Position numbers and translations under genes: made by a program | Notes under the pieces: model-generated | What the model was told of the DNA's origin: nothing | Databases searched by the model: none | What the model saw: the letters and a program-made list of their open reading frames with translations, nothing else | Origin: Planotetraspora phitsanulokensis | Lineage (GTDB): Bacteria; Actinomycetota; Actinomycetes; Streptosporangiales; Streptosporangiaceae | Assembly (NCBI RefSeq): GCF_016863295.1 | Contig: NZ_BOOP01000042.1 | Location: forward strand, 1-64,000 | Direction: 5' to 3' | DNA: 64,000 nt | Shown: positions 10,104-18,294 of the stretch, in pieces | Layout of the letters: the number at the start of each line of letters is the position of its first letter | Numbering within the stretch: position 1 is the stretch's first letter

Positions 10104-11390
10104 GTGCGCAGATCGATAGTATTTTGCCTGGTCACAACGCTTGCTGTGGCCGGATGCGGCGTCGGTGAGAAGCCGTCGGCGACGCCGGCGTCAGGCGGGA
10201 AGGTCGAGCTGTCCTTCCTGGTCTTCGAGACGCCGAACCTGAACGCGGCCTTCTGGGACGCGGCCATCGCGCGGGCCTCGGCGAAGGTCCCGGGGGTGAC
10301 CATCAAGAAGCTGGTCACGCCCAACGTCGACCGCACCGGCTACGCCAAGCAGCTGGACGCCTCGGGCCACCTCCCCGACATCCTGCAGTCGGTCAACCCC
10401 GCGGGCTTCGCCGAGGCCGGGAAGCTCGCCGCCTTCACCGACGACGAGCTGAAGAACTTCATCGCCCCCACGGCGGGCGCGGTCGACGGCAAGGTCTACC
10501 AGCTGCCGTACAACACGCAGGTCATCCCGGTCGTCTACTACAACAAGGACGCCTTCGCGAAGGCCGGCATCACCGAGACGCCGAAGACCTACCAGGACCT
10601 GCTCGACGTCAGCGCCAAGCTCAAGGCGAAGGGCGTCACGCCGTTCGTCGTCGGCGGCGGCGGCGCGGACACCTGGGCCGACATGTACCCGCTGACCGGG
10701 ACCGTCGCCACCGACGTCTACGCCAAGACGCCCGACTTCCTCACGCAGCGCAAGGACGGCAAGGTGAAGTTCGCCGACGCCGACTTCACCAAGGCCGCGC
10801 AGAAGGTCGCCGACCTGGCCAAGCAGGGCTACATCGACCCGGCGGGCCTGAGCCGCTCCTACGCCGACACCGAGCAGGCCTTCCGCGACGGCAAGGGCGC
10901 CATGTACCCGATGGGCTCCTGGTTCGCCACCTCGGCCGACAACAACAAGCCCGGTTTCGAGATCGGGGCCTTCCCATGGCCCTCCGACGACGGCACGCCG
11001 GTCACCCCCACCTTCACCGGTGGCGGCACGTCGGTCAGCGCCTCGGCCCCGAACGTGGATCTGGCGAAGAAGTGGGCGCTCGCGTTCGACGAGGACAAGG
11101 AGAACAACGACGCCTTCGTCAAGCTCGACGGCTCCATCCCTGCCATCAAGGGCTACACCCCGCCGACCGACATGGGCCCCGTCTACCAGGCGACCGTCGC
11201 CATCTACCAGCAGGGCATGAAGGACAACTCCATCGTCAACGCCTTCTCGCAGGAGACCGGTGACGGATCGTTGCCCCCCGGCCTCGCCGACAAGTCCGCC
11301 CTGGGCGTCCAGGACCTGATCACCGGCAAGAAGACGGCCGGGGAGTTCGCGTCCTACCTCGACGACCAGTGGACCAAGGCGACCCAGTAG
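10104..11390 (+). CDS. Sugar ABC transporter substrate-binding lipoprotein
   Basis: This is an extracytoplasmic solute-binding protein of family 1. The N-terminus is a lipoprotein signal with lipobox AVAG-Cys18; the mature part resembles maltose/oligosaccharide binders (LPDILQSVNPAGFAEAGKL, VYYNKDAFAKAGI, AMYPMGSWF). It is 428 aa from the GTG at 10104, which has GGAGG 8 nt upstream; a longer reading from 10062 would add a stretch that breaks the signal peptide. It is the first gene of the LacI-controlled operon and would hand sugar to the two permeases that follow. No ATPase is encoded here, so a shared MsiK-type ATPase elsewhere is likely. Confidence 0.93.
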   Translation: MRRSIVFCLVTTLAVAGCGVGEKPSATPASGGKVELSFLVFETPNLNAAFWDAAIARASAKVPGVTIKKLVTPNVDRTGYAKQLDASGHLPDILQSVNPAGFAEAGKLAAFTDDELKNFIAPTAGAVDGKVYQLPYNTQVIPVVYYNKDAFAKAGITETPKTYQDLLDVSAKLKAKGVTPFVVGGGGADTWADMYPLTGTVATDVYAKTPDFLTQRKDGKVKFADADFTKAAQKVADLAKQGYIDPAGLSRSYADTEQAFRDGKGAMYPMGSWFATSADNNKPGFEIGAFPWPSDDGTPVTPTFTGGGTSVSASAPNVDLAKKWALAFDEDKENNDAFVKLDGSIPAIKGYTPPTDMGPVYQATVAIYQQGMKDNSIVNAFSQETGDGSLPPGLADKSALGVQDLITGKKTAGEFASYLDDQWTKATQ

Positions 11391-11407
11391 GACCAGGCTC
11401 GCGTCTC

Positions 11408-12394
11408 ATGACAGAAACCCAGCACGGCACGCGCGGCGAGGCTCGCCCCGCCGCGCCCCGTCCATCACAGAGCCCCCGGGCGGGAGGGCCCGCCGGCGCA
11501 CGCCGGCGCTCGTCCGCCCGCATCGGGCCCAAGCTCGGCCGATTCAGCCTGTTCGCCCTTCCCGGGCTGCTGGCGTACGTGGTGTTCGTCCTGATCCCGA
11601 TCGGCATGACCGGCTACTACAGCTTCACCAACCGCAACCCCTTCAACCCGCCGACGAAGTGGGTGGGGCTGCGCAACTACGGTGACCTGCTCGGCGACCA
11701 GGAGTTCCGCCAGGCCCTGGTCAACACGGTGATCATCACGGTGATCGTCGCGGTGTTCGCCAACGTGGGCGGCCTGCTCATCGCGATGCTGCTCGACCGG
11801 CCGACCAGGCTCTACGTGGCGCTGCGCGGCATCTTCTTCACGCCCGTGGTGCTCAGCGCGGTCGTCATCAGCGTCATCTGGCAGGCGGTGCTCACCGACG
11901 ACGGCCTGCTGAACTCCCTGCTGCGCGGCGTCGGCGTCGACGACCCTCCCGGGTGGCTGTCCGATCCCGACCTCGCCCTGTACTCGATCGCGTGGATCAT
12001 CACCTGGCAGATGCTCGGCTTCTGCGTCGTGGTCTACCTGGCCGGTCTCCAGGGCGTGCCGCGTGAACTGCAGGAGGCGGCGTCGATCGACGGGGCCGGA
12101 CGGTTCGCCCGGTTCCGCAACGTCACGTGGCCCATGCTGGCCCCGGCCCTGACGATCAACACGGTGATGCTCCTGATCACCGGGTTCAAGGCCTACGACC
12201 AGATCCAGGTGATCACGAACGGCGGGCCCGGCACCGGCACGACCAGCACCATGGCGTTCCAGGTCGTGCAGACCGCCTTCAACGGCAACCACATCGGCTA
12301 CTCCTCGGCGATGGCAGCGGTGATGCTCGCGCTGGTCGCGACCGTCTCGGTGATCGCGCTGAGGCTGCTGCAGCGACGCGAGGTGACGCAGTGA
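11408..12394 (+). CDS. Sugar ABC transporter permease (MalF type)
   Basis: This is an inner-membrane permease of the carbohydrate uptake family. A proline- and arginine-rich cytoplasmic N-terminus (about 45 residues) precedes about six membrane segments; the ATPase-contact EAA loop reads ELQEAASIDGAGRFARFRNVTWPML. It is 328 aa from the ATG at 11408, 17 nt after the lipoprotein gene. Its TGA overlaps the ATG of the next permease (TGATG). Confidence 0.92.
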   Translation: MTETQHGTRGEARPAAPRPSQSPRAGGPAGARRRSSARIGPKLGRFSLFALPGLLAYVVFVLIPIGMTGYYSFTNRNPFNPPTKWVGLRNYGDLLGDQEFRQALVNTVIITVIVAVFANVGGLLIAMLLDRPTRLYVALRGIFFTPVVLSAVVISVIWQAVLTDDGLLNSLLRGVGVDDPPGWLSDPDLALYSIAWIITWQMLGFCVVVYLAGLQGVPRELQEAASIDGAGRFARFRNVTWPMLAPALTINTVMLLITGFKAYDQIQVITNGGPGTGTTSTMAFQVVQTAFNGNHIGYSSAMAAVMLALVATVSVIALRLLQRREVTQ

Positions 12395-13224
12395 TGGACG
12401 ACCGTACGCACTCATGGCTGCGGCCCCTCGTGGCGGTCTTCGTCGGGGCGGTGTTCTTCCTGCCGCTCTATCTGGTGGTCGTCAACGTGTTCAAACCGGG
12501 CGCCGACATCGTGCCGCACCCGGCCGGCCTGCCCGTGCCGCCGACGTTCGACAACATCAGCGCCGTCCTGTCCCGGCCCGACAACCTCTTCACGTTCGGG
12601 CTGATCAACAGCGTCGCGGTCACCGCGCTGTCGATCACCATCCTGACGGTGTTGTCGGCCATGCTCGGCCACTACCTGGCCAGGTCGAAGCGCGTGCTCG
12701 CGAAGGTCGCCATGGTGACGCTGCTGTGCGGGCTGATGATCCCGGTGCCGGTGATCCTCGAGCCGATCACGGGCGTGCTGAAGACCCTGGGGCTGATGAC
12801 CACCCTGCAGGGCCTCATCCTGGTCAACGTCGGCTACTACGTGCCGTTCGGCGTGCTGCTGTTCATGGGTTTCGTCAGGTCCGTCCCCCTGGAACTGGAG
12901 GAGGCCGCCGAACTCGACGGCGCGAGCAAGCTGCGCGTGTTCTGGCAGGTGGTCTTCCCGCTGCTGCGGCCGGCCTCGGCGAGCGTGCTCATCTTCCTCG
13001 GCGTGTGGATCTGGAACGACTTCCTGACCCCGCTCATCCTCCTCGGGCCCGACAGCGGCACCACCGTGACCGTCGGCGTCTACCGGGCCATCGGCCAGCA
13101 CCAGTCGGACTTCGGCGCGGTGTTCGCCTTCATGTTCCTCGCCACGCTGCCGATCCTGATCTTCTACCTCGCCCTGCAGAAGAACTTCGTGAAGGGCCTG
13201 ACCGGCGGCGCCGTCAAGGGATAG
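12394..13224 (+). CDS. Sugar ABC transporter permease (MalG type)
   Basis: This is the second permease of the importer, 276 aa, with about six membrane segments and an EAA loop LELEEAAELDGASKLRVFW. Its start overlaps the previous stop by one base, so synthesis of the two permeases is coupled. Together with the upstream lipoprotein it forms a CUT1-type oligosaccharide importer; an external ATPase is required because none is encoded in the operon. Confidence 0.92.
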   Translation: MDDRTHSWLRPLVAVFVGAVFFLPLYLVVVNVFKPGADIVPHPAGLPVPPTFDNISAVLSRPDNLFTFGLINSVAVTALSITILTVLSAMLGHYLARSKRVLAKVAMVTLLCGLMIPVPVILEPITGVLKTLGLMTTLQGLILVNVGYYVPFGVLLFMGFVRSVPLELEEAAELDGASKLRVFWQVVFPLLRPASASVLIFLGVWIWNDFLTPLILLGPDSGTTVTVGVYRAIGQHQSDFGAVFAFMFLATLPILIFYLALQKNFVKGLTGGAVKG

Positions 13225-13272
13225 CTCCCGTTCCGCCGCCGTTACCCGTTTCCACTCGAGCAAAGGCCCTTC

Positions 13273-16200
13273 ATGCTGACGATCGACGCCGTCGAGTCCA
13301 CCGAGCTCTTCGTCGGTCCCGACGACGCCCCCCGCCAGGTCCTGCGCGTACGGACCTCGGCGACCTCGCCCACCGAGCCTCTCGACCTGACCGTCTCCGG
13401 CGGCGCCGTCGGCACGCTGTCCGGTGTGCCGGGAACGGGGACGCACGAGATCCCCGTGAGCACCGACGCGGCCCCGGGCAGCGTCGTGGAGGTCACGGTG
13501 GCGGCGGCGGGCGGGGAGGGCACGGCGTCGGGGCGGGGCACCCTCACCGTCGCGGAACCCGGCTGGACGGTGTTCCTGGTCTCCCACTTCCACTACGACC
13601 CGGTCTGGTGGAACACCCAGGCCGGATACGCCAGCGAGTGGGACGCGCTGCCGGACGCCCAGGACGTGCGGATGAGCTTCCAGTTCACCGCCTTCCAGCT
13701 CATCGACGCGAACCTGGAGCTGGCCAGGCGCGACGCCGACTACCGCTTCGTGCTCGCGGAGGTCGACTACCTCAAGCCCTACTGGGACGCCTTCCCGGAG
13801 AACCGCGAGATCCTGCGCAGGCTGGTCGCCGAGGGACGCCTGGAGATCATGGGCGGCACCTACAACGAGCCGAACACCAACCTCACCGGCGCCGAGACCA
13901 CGATCCGCAACGCGGTCTACGGCGTCGGGTTCCAGCGCGACATCCTGGGCGGCGAGCCCGCCACCGCCTGGCAACTTGACGCGTTCGGGCACGACCCGCA
14001 GTTCCCCGGCCTGATGGCCGACGCCGGACTGACCTCCAGCGCGTGGGCGCGCGGGCCGTTCCACCAGTGGGGGCCCTCGCTGCAGATGGGCACCTACGAC
14101 ACCCCGCACGGCGACCCGTCCGGGATGCAGTTCCGCAGCGAGTTCGAGTGGATCTCGCCGAGCGGGCGCGGCCTGCTGACCAACTTCATGGCCGCCCACT
14201 ACAGCGCCGGCTGGTCGATGGACTCGGCGCAGACACTCGCCGACGCCGAGGAGTCGGTCTACGGGCTGTTCCTGCGGATGAAGAAGGTGGCCGCCACGCG
14301 GAACGTGCTGATCCCCGTCGGCACCGACTACAGCCCGCCCAACAAGTGGCTGACCGAGATCCACCGCGACTGGAACTCCCGCTACACCTGGCCCCGCGTC
14401 CTGTGCGCGCTGCCCCGCGACTTCTTCGGCGCCGTCTCGGCCGAGCTGGCCGCCACCGGAGCCCGGCTGTCGCCGCAGACGCGGGACATGAACCCGGTCT
14501 ACACCGGCAAGGACGTGTCCTACATCGACACCAAGCAGGCCCAGCGCGCCGCGGAGAACGAGCTGCTCGACGCGGAGAAGTTCGCCGCGCTGGCCTGCCT
14601 GGCGGGCGGCGCGGCCTACCCCGAGGCCGCCCTGGACAAGGCCTGGCGGCAGCTCGTGTACGGCGCGCACCACGACGCGATCACCGGGACCGAGTCCGAC
14701 CAGGTCTACCTCGACCTGCTGGCCGGCTGGCGGGAGGCGTTCGATCTGGCCGGCCAGGTGCACGACGCCGCGTTGCGCCATCTCGCCGCGCGCGTCGACA
14801 CCGGCGCCGGGTCCGGGGGCCGCGCCGTCGTCGTGTTCAACGCCATGGCCTGGCCGCGCACCGACGTCGTCCGCGTCACCGTGCCTGCCCCGTTCTATGG
14901 CCTGACGGACGAGGATGGCGCCGCCGTGCCCGTCGTCGTCGAGCGGCAGGACGACGCCGCGGCCGAGGTGGTGTTCGTCGCCGCCGAGGTGCCCTCCGTG
15001 GGCTACCGCACCTATCACCTGGCGGCGTCGGGCGCCCCCGAGGCCGCGGGCTGGCGGCCGCACGGCTCGCCGGTCATCGCCAACGAGCACCACCGGCTGA
15101 CCGTCGACCCCGAGCGAGGGGGAGCCGTGCGGAGCCTGGTCGACCTGGCGACCGGCCACGAGCTCGTCACGCCCGGCGAGGTGGGCAACGAGATCGTCGT
15201 CTACGACGAGTACACCGAGCATCCCGTCTTCCGTGAGGGACCCTGGCACCTGGTGCCCACGGGGGTGTCGGCCGGATCGGCGTCCGCGCCGGCCATATCC
15301 GTCGTCGCCGAGCGTTCGGCGCTGGGCGAGCGCGTCACGGTCACGGGGGCGATCGGCACGCTCGGCTACACCCAGGTGATCACCCTGTGGCGTGGGGTGG
15401 GCCGGGTCGACTGCAGCACCCGCCTGGACGGCTTCGACGGCGAGGACAAGCTGGTACGGCTGCGCTGGCCGTCCCTCGTGGCCGGTGCGCGGCCGGTCTC
15501 CGAGGTCGGTCACGCGGTCGTCGGGCGTTCCTTCGCGCACCCCGACGTCGACGCCGCCCTGCACCCCTGGACGCTCGACAACCCGGCCTACCAGTGGTTC
15601 GGACTGAGCTCGATGGCCAGAGTCGTGCTGCGCCCCGGCGACGGCGGGCCGGTCAGGTCGCACGCCGTCGGCGTCGCCGAGATCGTGGTGCCGCGGGAGA
15701 GCGACGCCGCCGAGCTGGGCCGCGACCTCGCCGTCCGGCTCGCCCAGTCGGGCGTGACCGCGACGTGCACACACGCGGAGGGCAACAGGTACGGCCTGCT
15801 GTCGTTCGACTCCAACCTGCCCGACGCCCGGATCGTGGTGGGCGGACCCGCCGACAACGAGTTCACCGCCGCCGTCCTCGCGGCCGCGGACCCCCATTAC
15901 GCCCGGGAACTCGAGCGCGCTCTCGAAGCCGAAGGACGGGCGCTGCTCTGGATCCCCGCCACCCGGCCGGTCACCGAGGTCTTCCACCCCGAGGCCGACC
16001 TCCGGGAGCCCGGCGACCTGCCGGTTCTCGTGGTGGCGTCGAGGGGCGACGTCCGGGAGGCCGTCGCGGACCTGGTCGCCGACCTCGCCGACAGCGTGAT
16101 CGAGGTGAGCCAGCCGTCCGAGCTGTTCGGCGAGGAGGACCTCGACCACCGGACCGTCGCCGTGCTGAACCGGGGCGTGCCCGGATTCGCGGTCGACACG

Positions 16201-17544
16201 AGGGGACGCCTCCACCTGTCGCTCATGCGCTCGTGCACCGGCTGGCCCTCCGGCGTCTGGATCGACCCGCCGAGGCGGACCACCCCGGACGGGAGCGGCT
16301 TCCAGCTCCAGCACTGGACCCACACCTTCGACTACGCGGTCGCGTCGGGCACGGGGGACTGGCGGGACGCGGGCATCGTGGCACGGGCGCACGACTTCAA
16401 CCACCCGCTGCGCGCCGTCGTCGAAGAGCCCCACGACGGGCGGCTGCCGTCCTCGGCCGCGCTGCTGAACGTGGAGGGCGGCGCCGTGCTGGCGGCCTTC
16501 AAGGCCGCGGGCAACCCCACCGCCCACGGCCGGGCGCGGCCGGCCGATCCGCGCGACGGCGTCACCGCCCGCCTGTACGAACCCCACGGACGCGAGGCGT
16601 CGTTCACCCTCGGCTCCCACGTGCCGTTCGCGGAGGCCGCGCTCGCCGACGTCCTGGAGGTCGAGACCGGCGAGGCCAAGACCCGCGACGGCGTCCTCCA
16701 CGCCGACATCGGCCCCAGCCAGGTCGCGACGTATGTGCTGCGCGCCCGGCCGGACGACTCCGCGGAACCCGCAGGCCAGGCGGACGGGCCCGTGGAGCGG
16801 CTCGGCCCGGCGGCCGAGCCCGCCCAGCCGGTCTTCGCCCGGTTCTGGCTGCACAACCGGGGCTCGGCGCCGCTCGGCTACCAGCCGATGAGCGTCCACG
16901 TCCGCGCCGCCTCCGAGGACCCGCTCGCGGACGAACCCGCTCGGCTGCGCGTGACCCTGGCGAGCGACCTGACCGACGCGGCCGGAGAAGGGGAGGTGTC
17001 CGTCGTGGTTCCGGACGGCTGGGACGCCTCCCCCCGGGACCGGCCCGTACGGCTGGGCCCGGGCGGCTGGACGGAGTTCGACGTCGCGCTGACCCCGCCG
17101 GCGGACGCCGGGCCCGGTCCGTGGCCCGTGGCGGTCCGGCTCGAGTACGGCGGTCAGACGCACGAGGACGTCGTCTTCGTCGACGGGGACGCCCGCCCAG
17201 CCCGAGGCGGAGACGCCGGCCTGCTCGAGGTGGAGGTGCCGGCCGACGGGCTGGAGCTCACACCGGGGCGGCAGGGCTCGTGGACGGTCCGGCTGCGCAA
17301 CCTGGCCGCCTTCGACATCAGGGGAGAGGCCCAGGTGATCAGCCCCTGGGGCACGTGGGACCTCGTCGGCCCCGGCGTCCATCCTGTGGAGGTGCCCGCG
17401 GGCGCCACCGCCGACCTCGTGATCGAGGCCGGCGCGCCGCTGGACGCGCGGCCCGGTACGTGGTGGGTCCTGGTGAAGTGCATGTGGTTCGGCCGGGTGT
17501 CGTACTCGCCCGCCGTCCCGTTGCGCGTGCGGGACGGCCGATGA
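13273..17544 (+). CDS. Glycoside hydrolase family 38 alpha-mannosidase with C-terminal NEW3-like domain
   Basis: This large 1423-aa enzyme is most likely a retaining alpha-mannosidase of family GH38. After an N-terminal beta domain (about 100 residues) the catalytic region contains HFHYDPVWW (His105, His107, Asp109), the nucleophile region WQLDAFGHDP with Asp236, and the zinc-ligand region HHDAITGTESDQ (His466/467). A long beta-sandwich follows, then C-terminal repeats resembling NEW3/alpha-galactosidase-associated domains from about residue 1170. There is no signal peptide, so it acts in the cytoplasm on imported sugars. It lies 48 nt after the permeases and overlaps the next gene by 4 nt. 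HFHYDP departs from the more usual HxHxDPGW, marking a bacterial subfamily; exact linkage specificity cannot be read from sequence. Confidence 0.88.
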   Translation: MLTIDAVESTELFVGPDDAPRQVLRVRTSATSPTEPLDLTVSGGAVGTLSGVPGTGTHEIPVSTDAAPGSVVEVTVAAAGGEGTASGRGTLTVAEPGWTVFLVSHFHYDPVWWNTQAGYASEWDALPDAQDVRMSFQFTAFQLIDANLELARRDADYRFVLAEVDYLKPYWDAFPENREILRRLVAEGRLEIMGGTYNEPNTNLTGAETTIRNAVYGVGFQRDILGGEPATAWQLDAFGHDPQFPGLMADAGLTSSAWARGPFHQWGPSLQMGTYDTPHGDPSGMQFRSEFEWISPSGRGLLTNFMAAHYSAGWSMDSAQTLADAEESVYGLFLRMKKVAATRNVLIPVGTDYSPPNKWLTEIHRDWNSRYTWPRVLCALPRDFFGAVSAELAATGARLSPQTRDMNPVYTGKDVSYIDTKQAQRAAENELLDAEKFAALACLAGGAAYPEAALDKAWRQLVYGAHHDAITGTESDQVYLDLLAGWREAFDLAGQVHDAALRHLAARVDTGAGSGGRAVVVFNAMAWPRTDVVRVTVPAPFYGLTDEDGAAVPVVVERQDDAAAEVVFVAAEVPSVGYRTYHLAASGAPEAAGWRPHGSPVIANEHHRLTVDPERGGAVRSLVDLATGHELVTPGEVGNEIVVYDEYTEHPVFREGPWHLVPTGVSAGSASAPAISVVAERSALGERVTVTGAIGTLGYTQVITLWRGVGRVDCSTRLDGFDGEDKLVRLRWPSLVAGARPVSEVGHAVVGRSFAHPDVDAALHPWTLDNPAYQWFGLSSMARVVLRPGDGGPVRSHAVGVAEIVVPRESDAAELGRDLAVRLAQSGVTATCTHAEGNRYGLLSFDSNLPDARIVVGGPADNEFTAAVLAAADPHYARELERALEAEGRALLWIPATRPVTEVFHPEADLREPGDLPVLVVASRGDVREAVADLVADLADSVIEVSQPSELFGEEDLDHRTVAVLNRGVPGFAVDTRGRLHLSLMRSCTGWPSGVWIDPPRRTTPDGSGFQLQHWTHTFDYAVASGTGDWRDAGIVARAHDFNHPLRAVVEEPHDGRLPSSAALLNVEGGAVLAAFKAAGNPTAHGRARPADPRDGVTARLYEPHGREASFTLGSHVPFAEAALADVLEVETGEAKTRDGVLHADIGPSQVATYVLRARPDDSAEPAGQADGPVERLGPAAEPAQPVFARFWLHNRGSAPLGYQPMSVHVRAASEDPLADEPARLRVTLASDLTDAAGEGEVSVVVPDGWDASPRDRPVRLGPGGWTEFDVALTPPADAGPGPWPVAVRLEYGGQTHEDVVFVDGDARPARGGDAGLLEVEVPADGLELTPGRQGSWTVRLRNLAAFDIRGEAQVISPWGTWDLVGPGVHPVEVPAGATADLVIEAGAPLDARPGTWWVLVKCMWFGRVSYSPAVPLRVRDGR

Positions 17545-18284
17545 TCGCCGCGATCGTGGCGGGCAGCCCCATCACCGTCGAGGAGGTCGAGCGCCGTGTG
17601 ACGCTGCTCCGCGACGGGCGGCGCGGCGACCTGCTGCCGGCGGACGGCACGACGGAGGGGCGTCAGCTCCGCCGCTGGGTGACCCAGATCATGGTCGCCG
17701 AGCGGGTGGTCGCGGACGAAGCTGCCAGGCGCGGCGTCGTCGCGACCCCGGAGACGCCGCCTCTTCGGCTCGACGCGGTCGCGAGGCTGGAGCTCGGCAG
17801 CGTCGTCGCGGCCGTCCTGTCGGAGGACCCGCTCGCCCAGGCGCTCTACCGCGACATGACGGCGGACGTCACCGTCCCCGAGCCGGACGTGCTCCGCTAC
17901 TACGCCGAGAACCAGGACAGGTACCGGACCAGGACCGCCAGGCTGGTGACCCACTGGCGGGACGGCAGGCCGGTCAACGGAGGCCGGTGGTACACCGTGT
18001 CGCCGGGCGAACTGCCCGAACCGGCGGACCAGGCGGTCTTCTCCGCTCCCGAGGGCTCCCACGTGGGCCCGCTCGACGGCCACACCTTCACCGTCGGCCC
18101 GTTCCAGGGCCGCGAGATCGGCTTCGAAAAGGTGGCGCAGGCCATCAGGGCGTCGTTGCTCGCCGCGCGGCGGCGGCGGCACTTCGCCCTGTGGGCCGAC
18201 GTCCACTGTGCCCGGGCGCAGCTCATGCCCGGTTTCGAACACCCCGGGGACATCGGCCACCCGGACCACACCCACCGCCATTGA
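17541..18284 (+). CDS. SurA/parvulin-like protein of unknown function (DUF7158-like)
   Basis: This 247-aa protein begins within the GH38 gene (ATGA overlap), so it is translationally coupled to the mannosidase. The N-terminal part (IVAGSPITVEEVERRV) resembles the start of the SurA N-terminal domain, a central helical region follows, and the C-terminal half (RYYAENQDRYRT, then FQGREIGFEKVAQAIRASLLAARRRRHFALW) has the layout of a peptidyl-prolyl isomerase/chaperone, but it has no export signal and the parvulin core is poor. The tail is histidine-rich. Related proteins have carried misleading names such as malonyl-ACP transacylase. Tight coupling suggests help in folding or assembly of the very large mannosidase; this is inference. 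Confidence 0.5.
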   Translation: MIAAIVAGSPITVEEVERRVTLLRDGRRGDLLPADGTTEGRQLRRWVTQIMVAERVVADEAARRGVVATPETPPLRLDAVARLELGSVVAAVLSEDPLAQALYRDMTADVTVPEPDVLRYYAENQDRYRTRTARLVTHWRDGRPVNGGRWYTVSPGELPEPADQAVFSAPEGSHVGPLDGHTFTVGPFQGREIGFEKVAQAIRASLLAARRRRHFALWADVHCARAQLMPGFEHPGDIGHPDHTHRH

Positions 18285-18294
18285 GAGGCCCCCC

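Noticed and set aside
12412-17382. Very long open frame on the minus strand opposite the permease and mannosidase genes
   Set aside because: GC-rich genes leave the complementary frame open. Its amino acid content (excess Arg, Gly, Val, His, with no domain) is not that of a real protein, while the plus strand encodes clear families.
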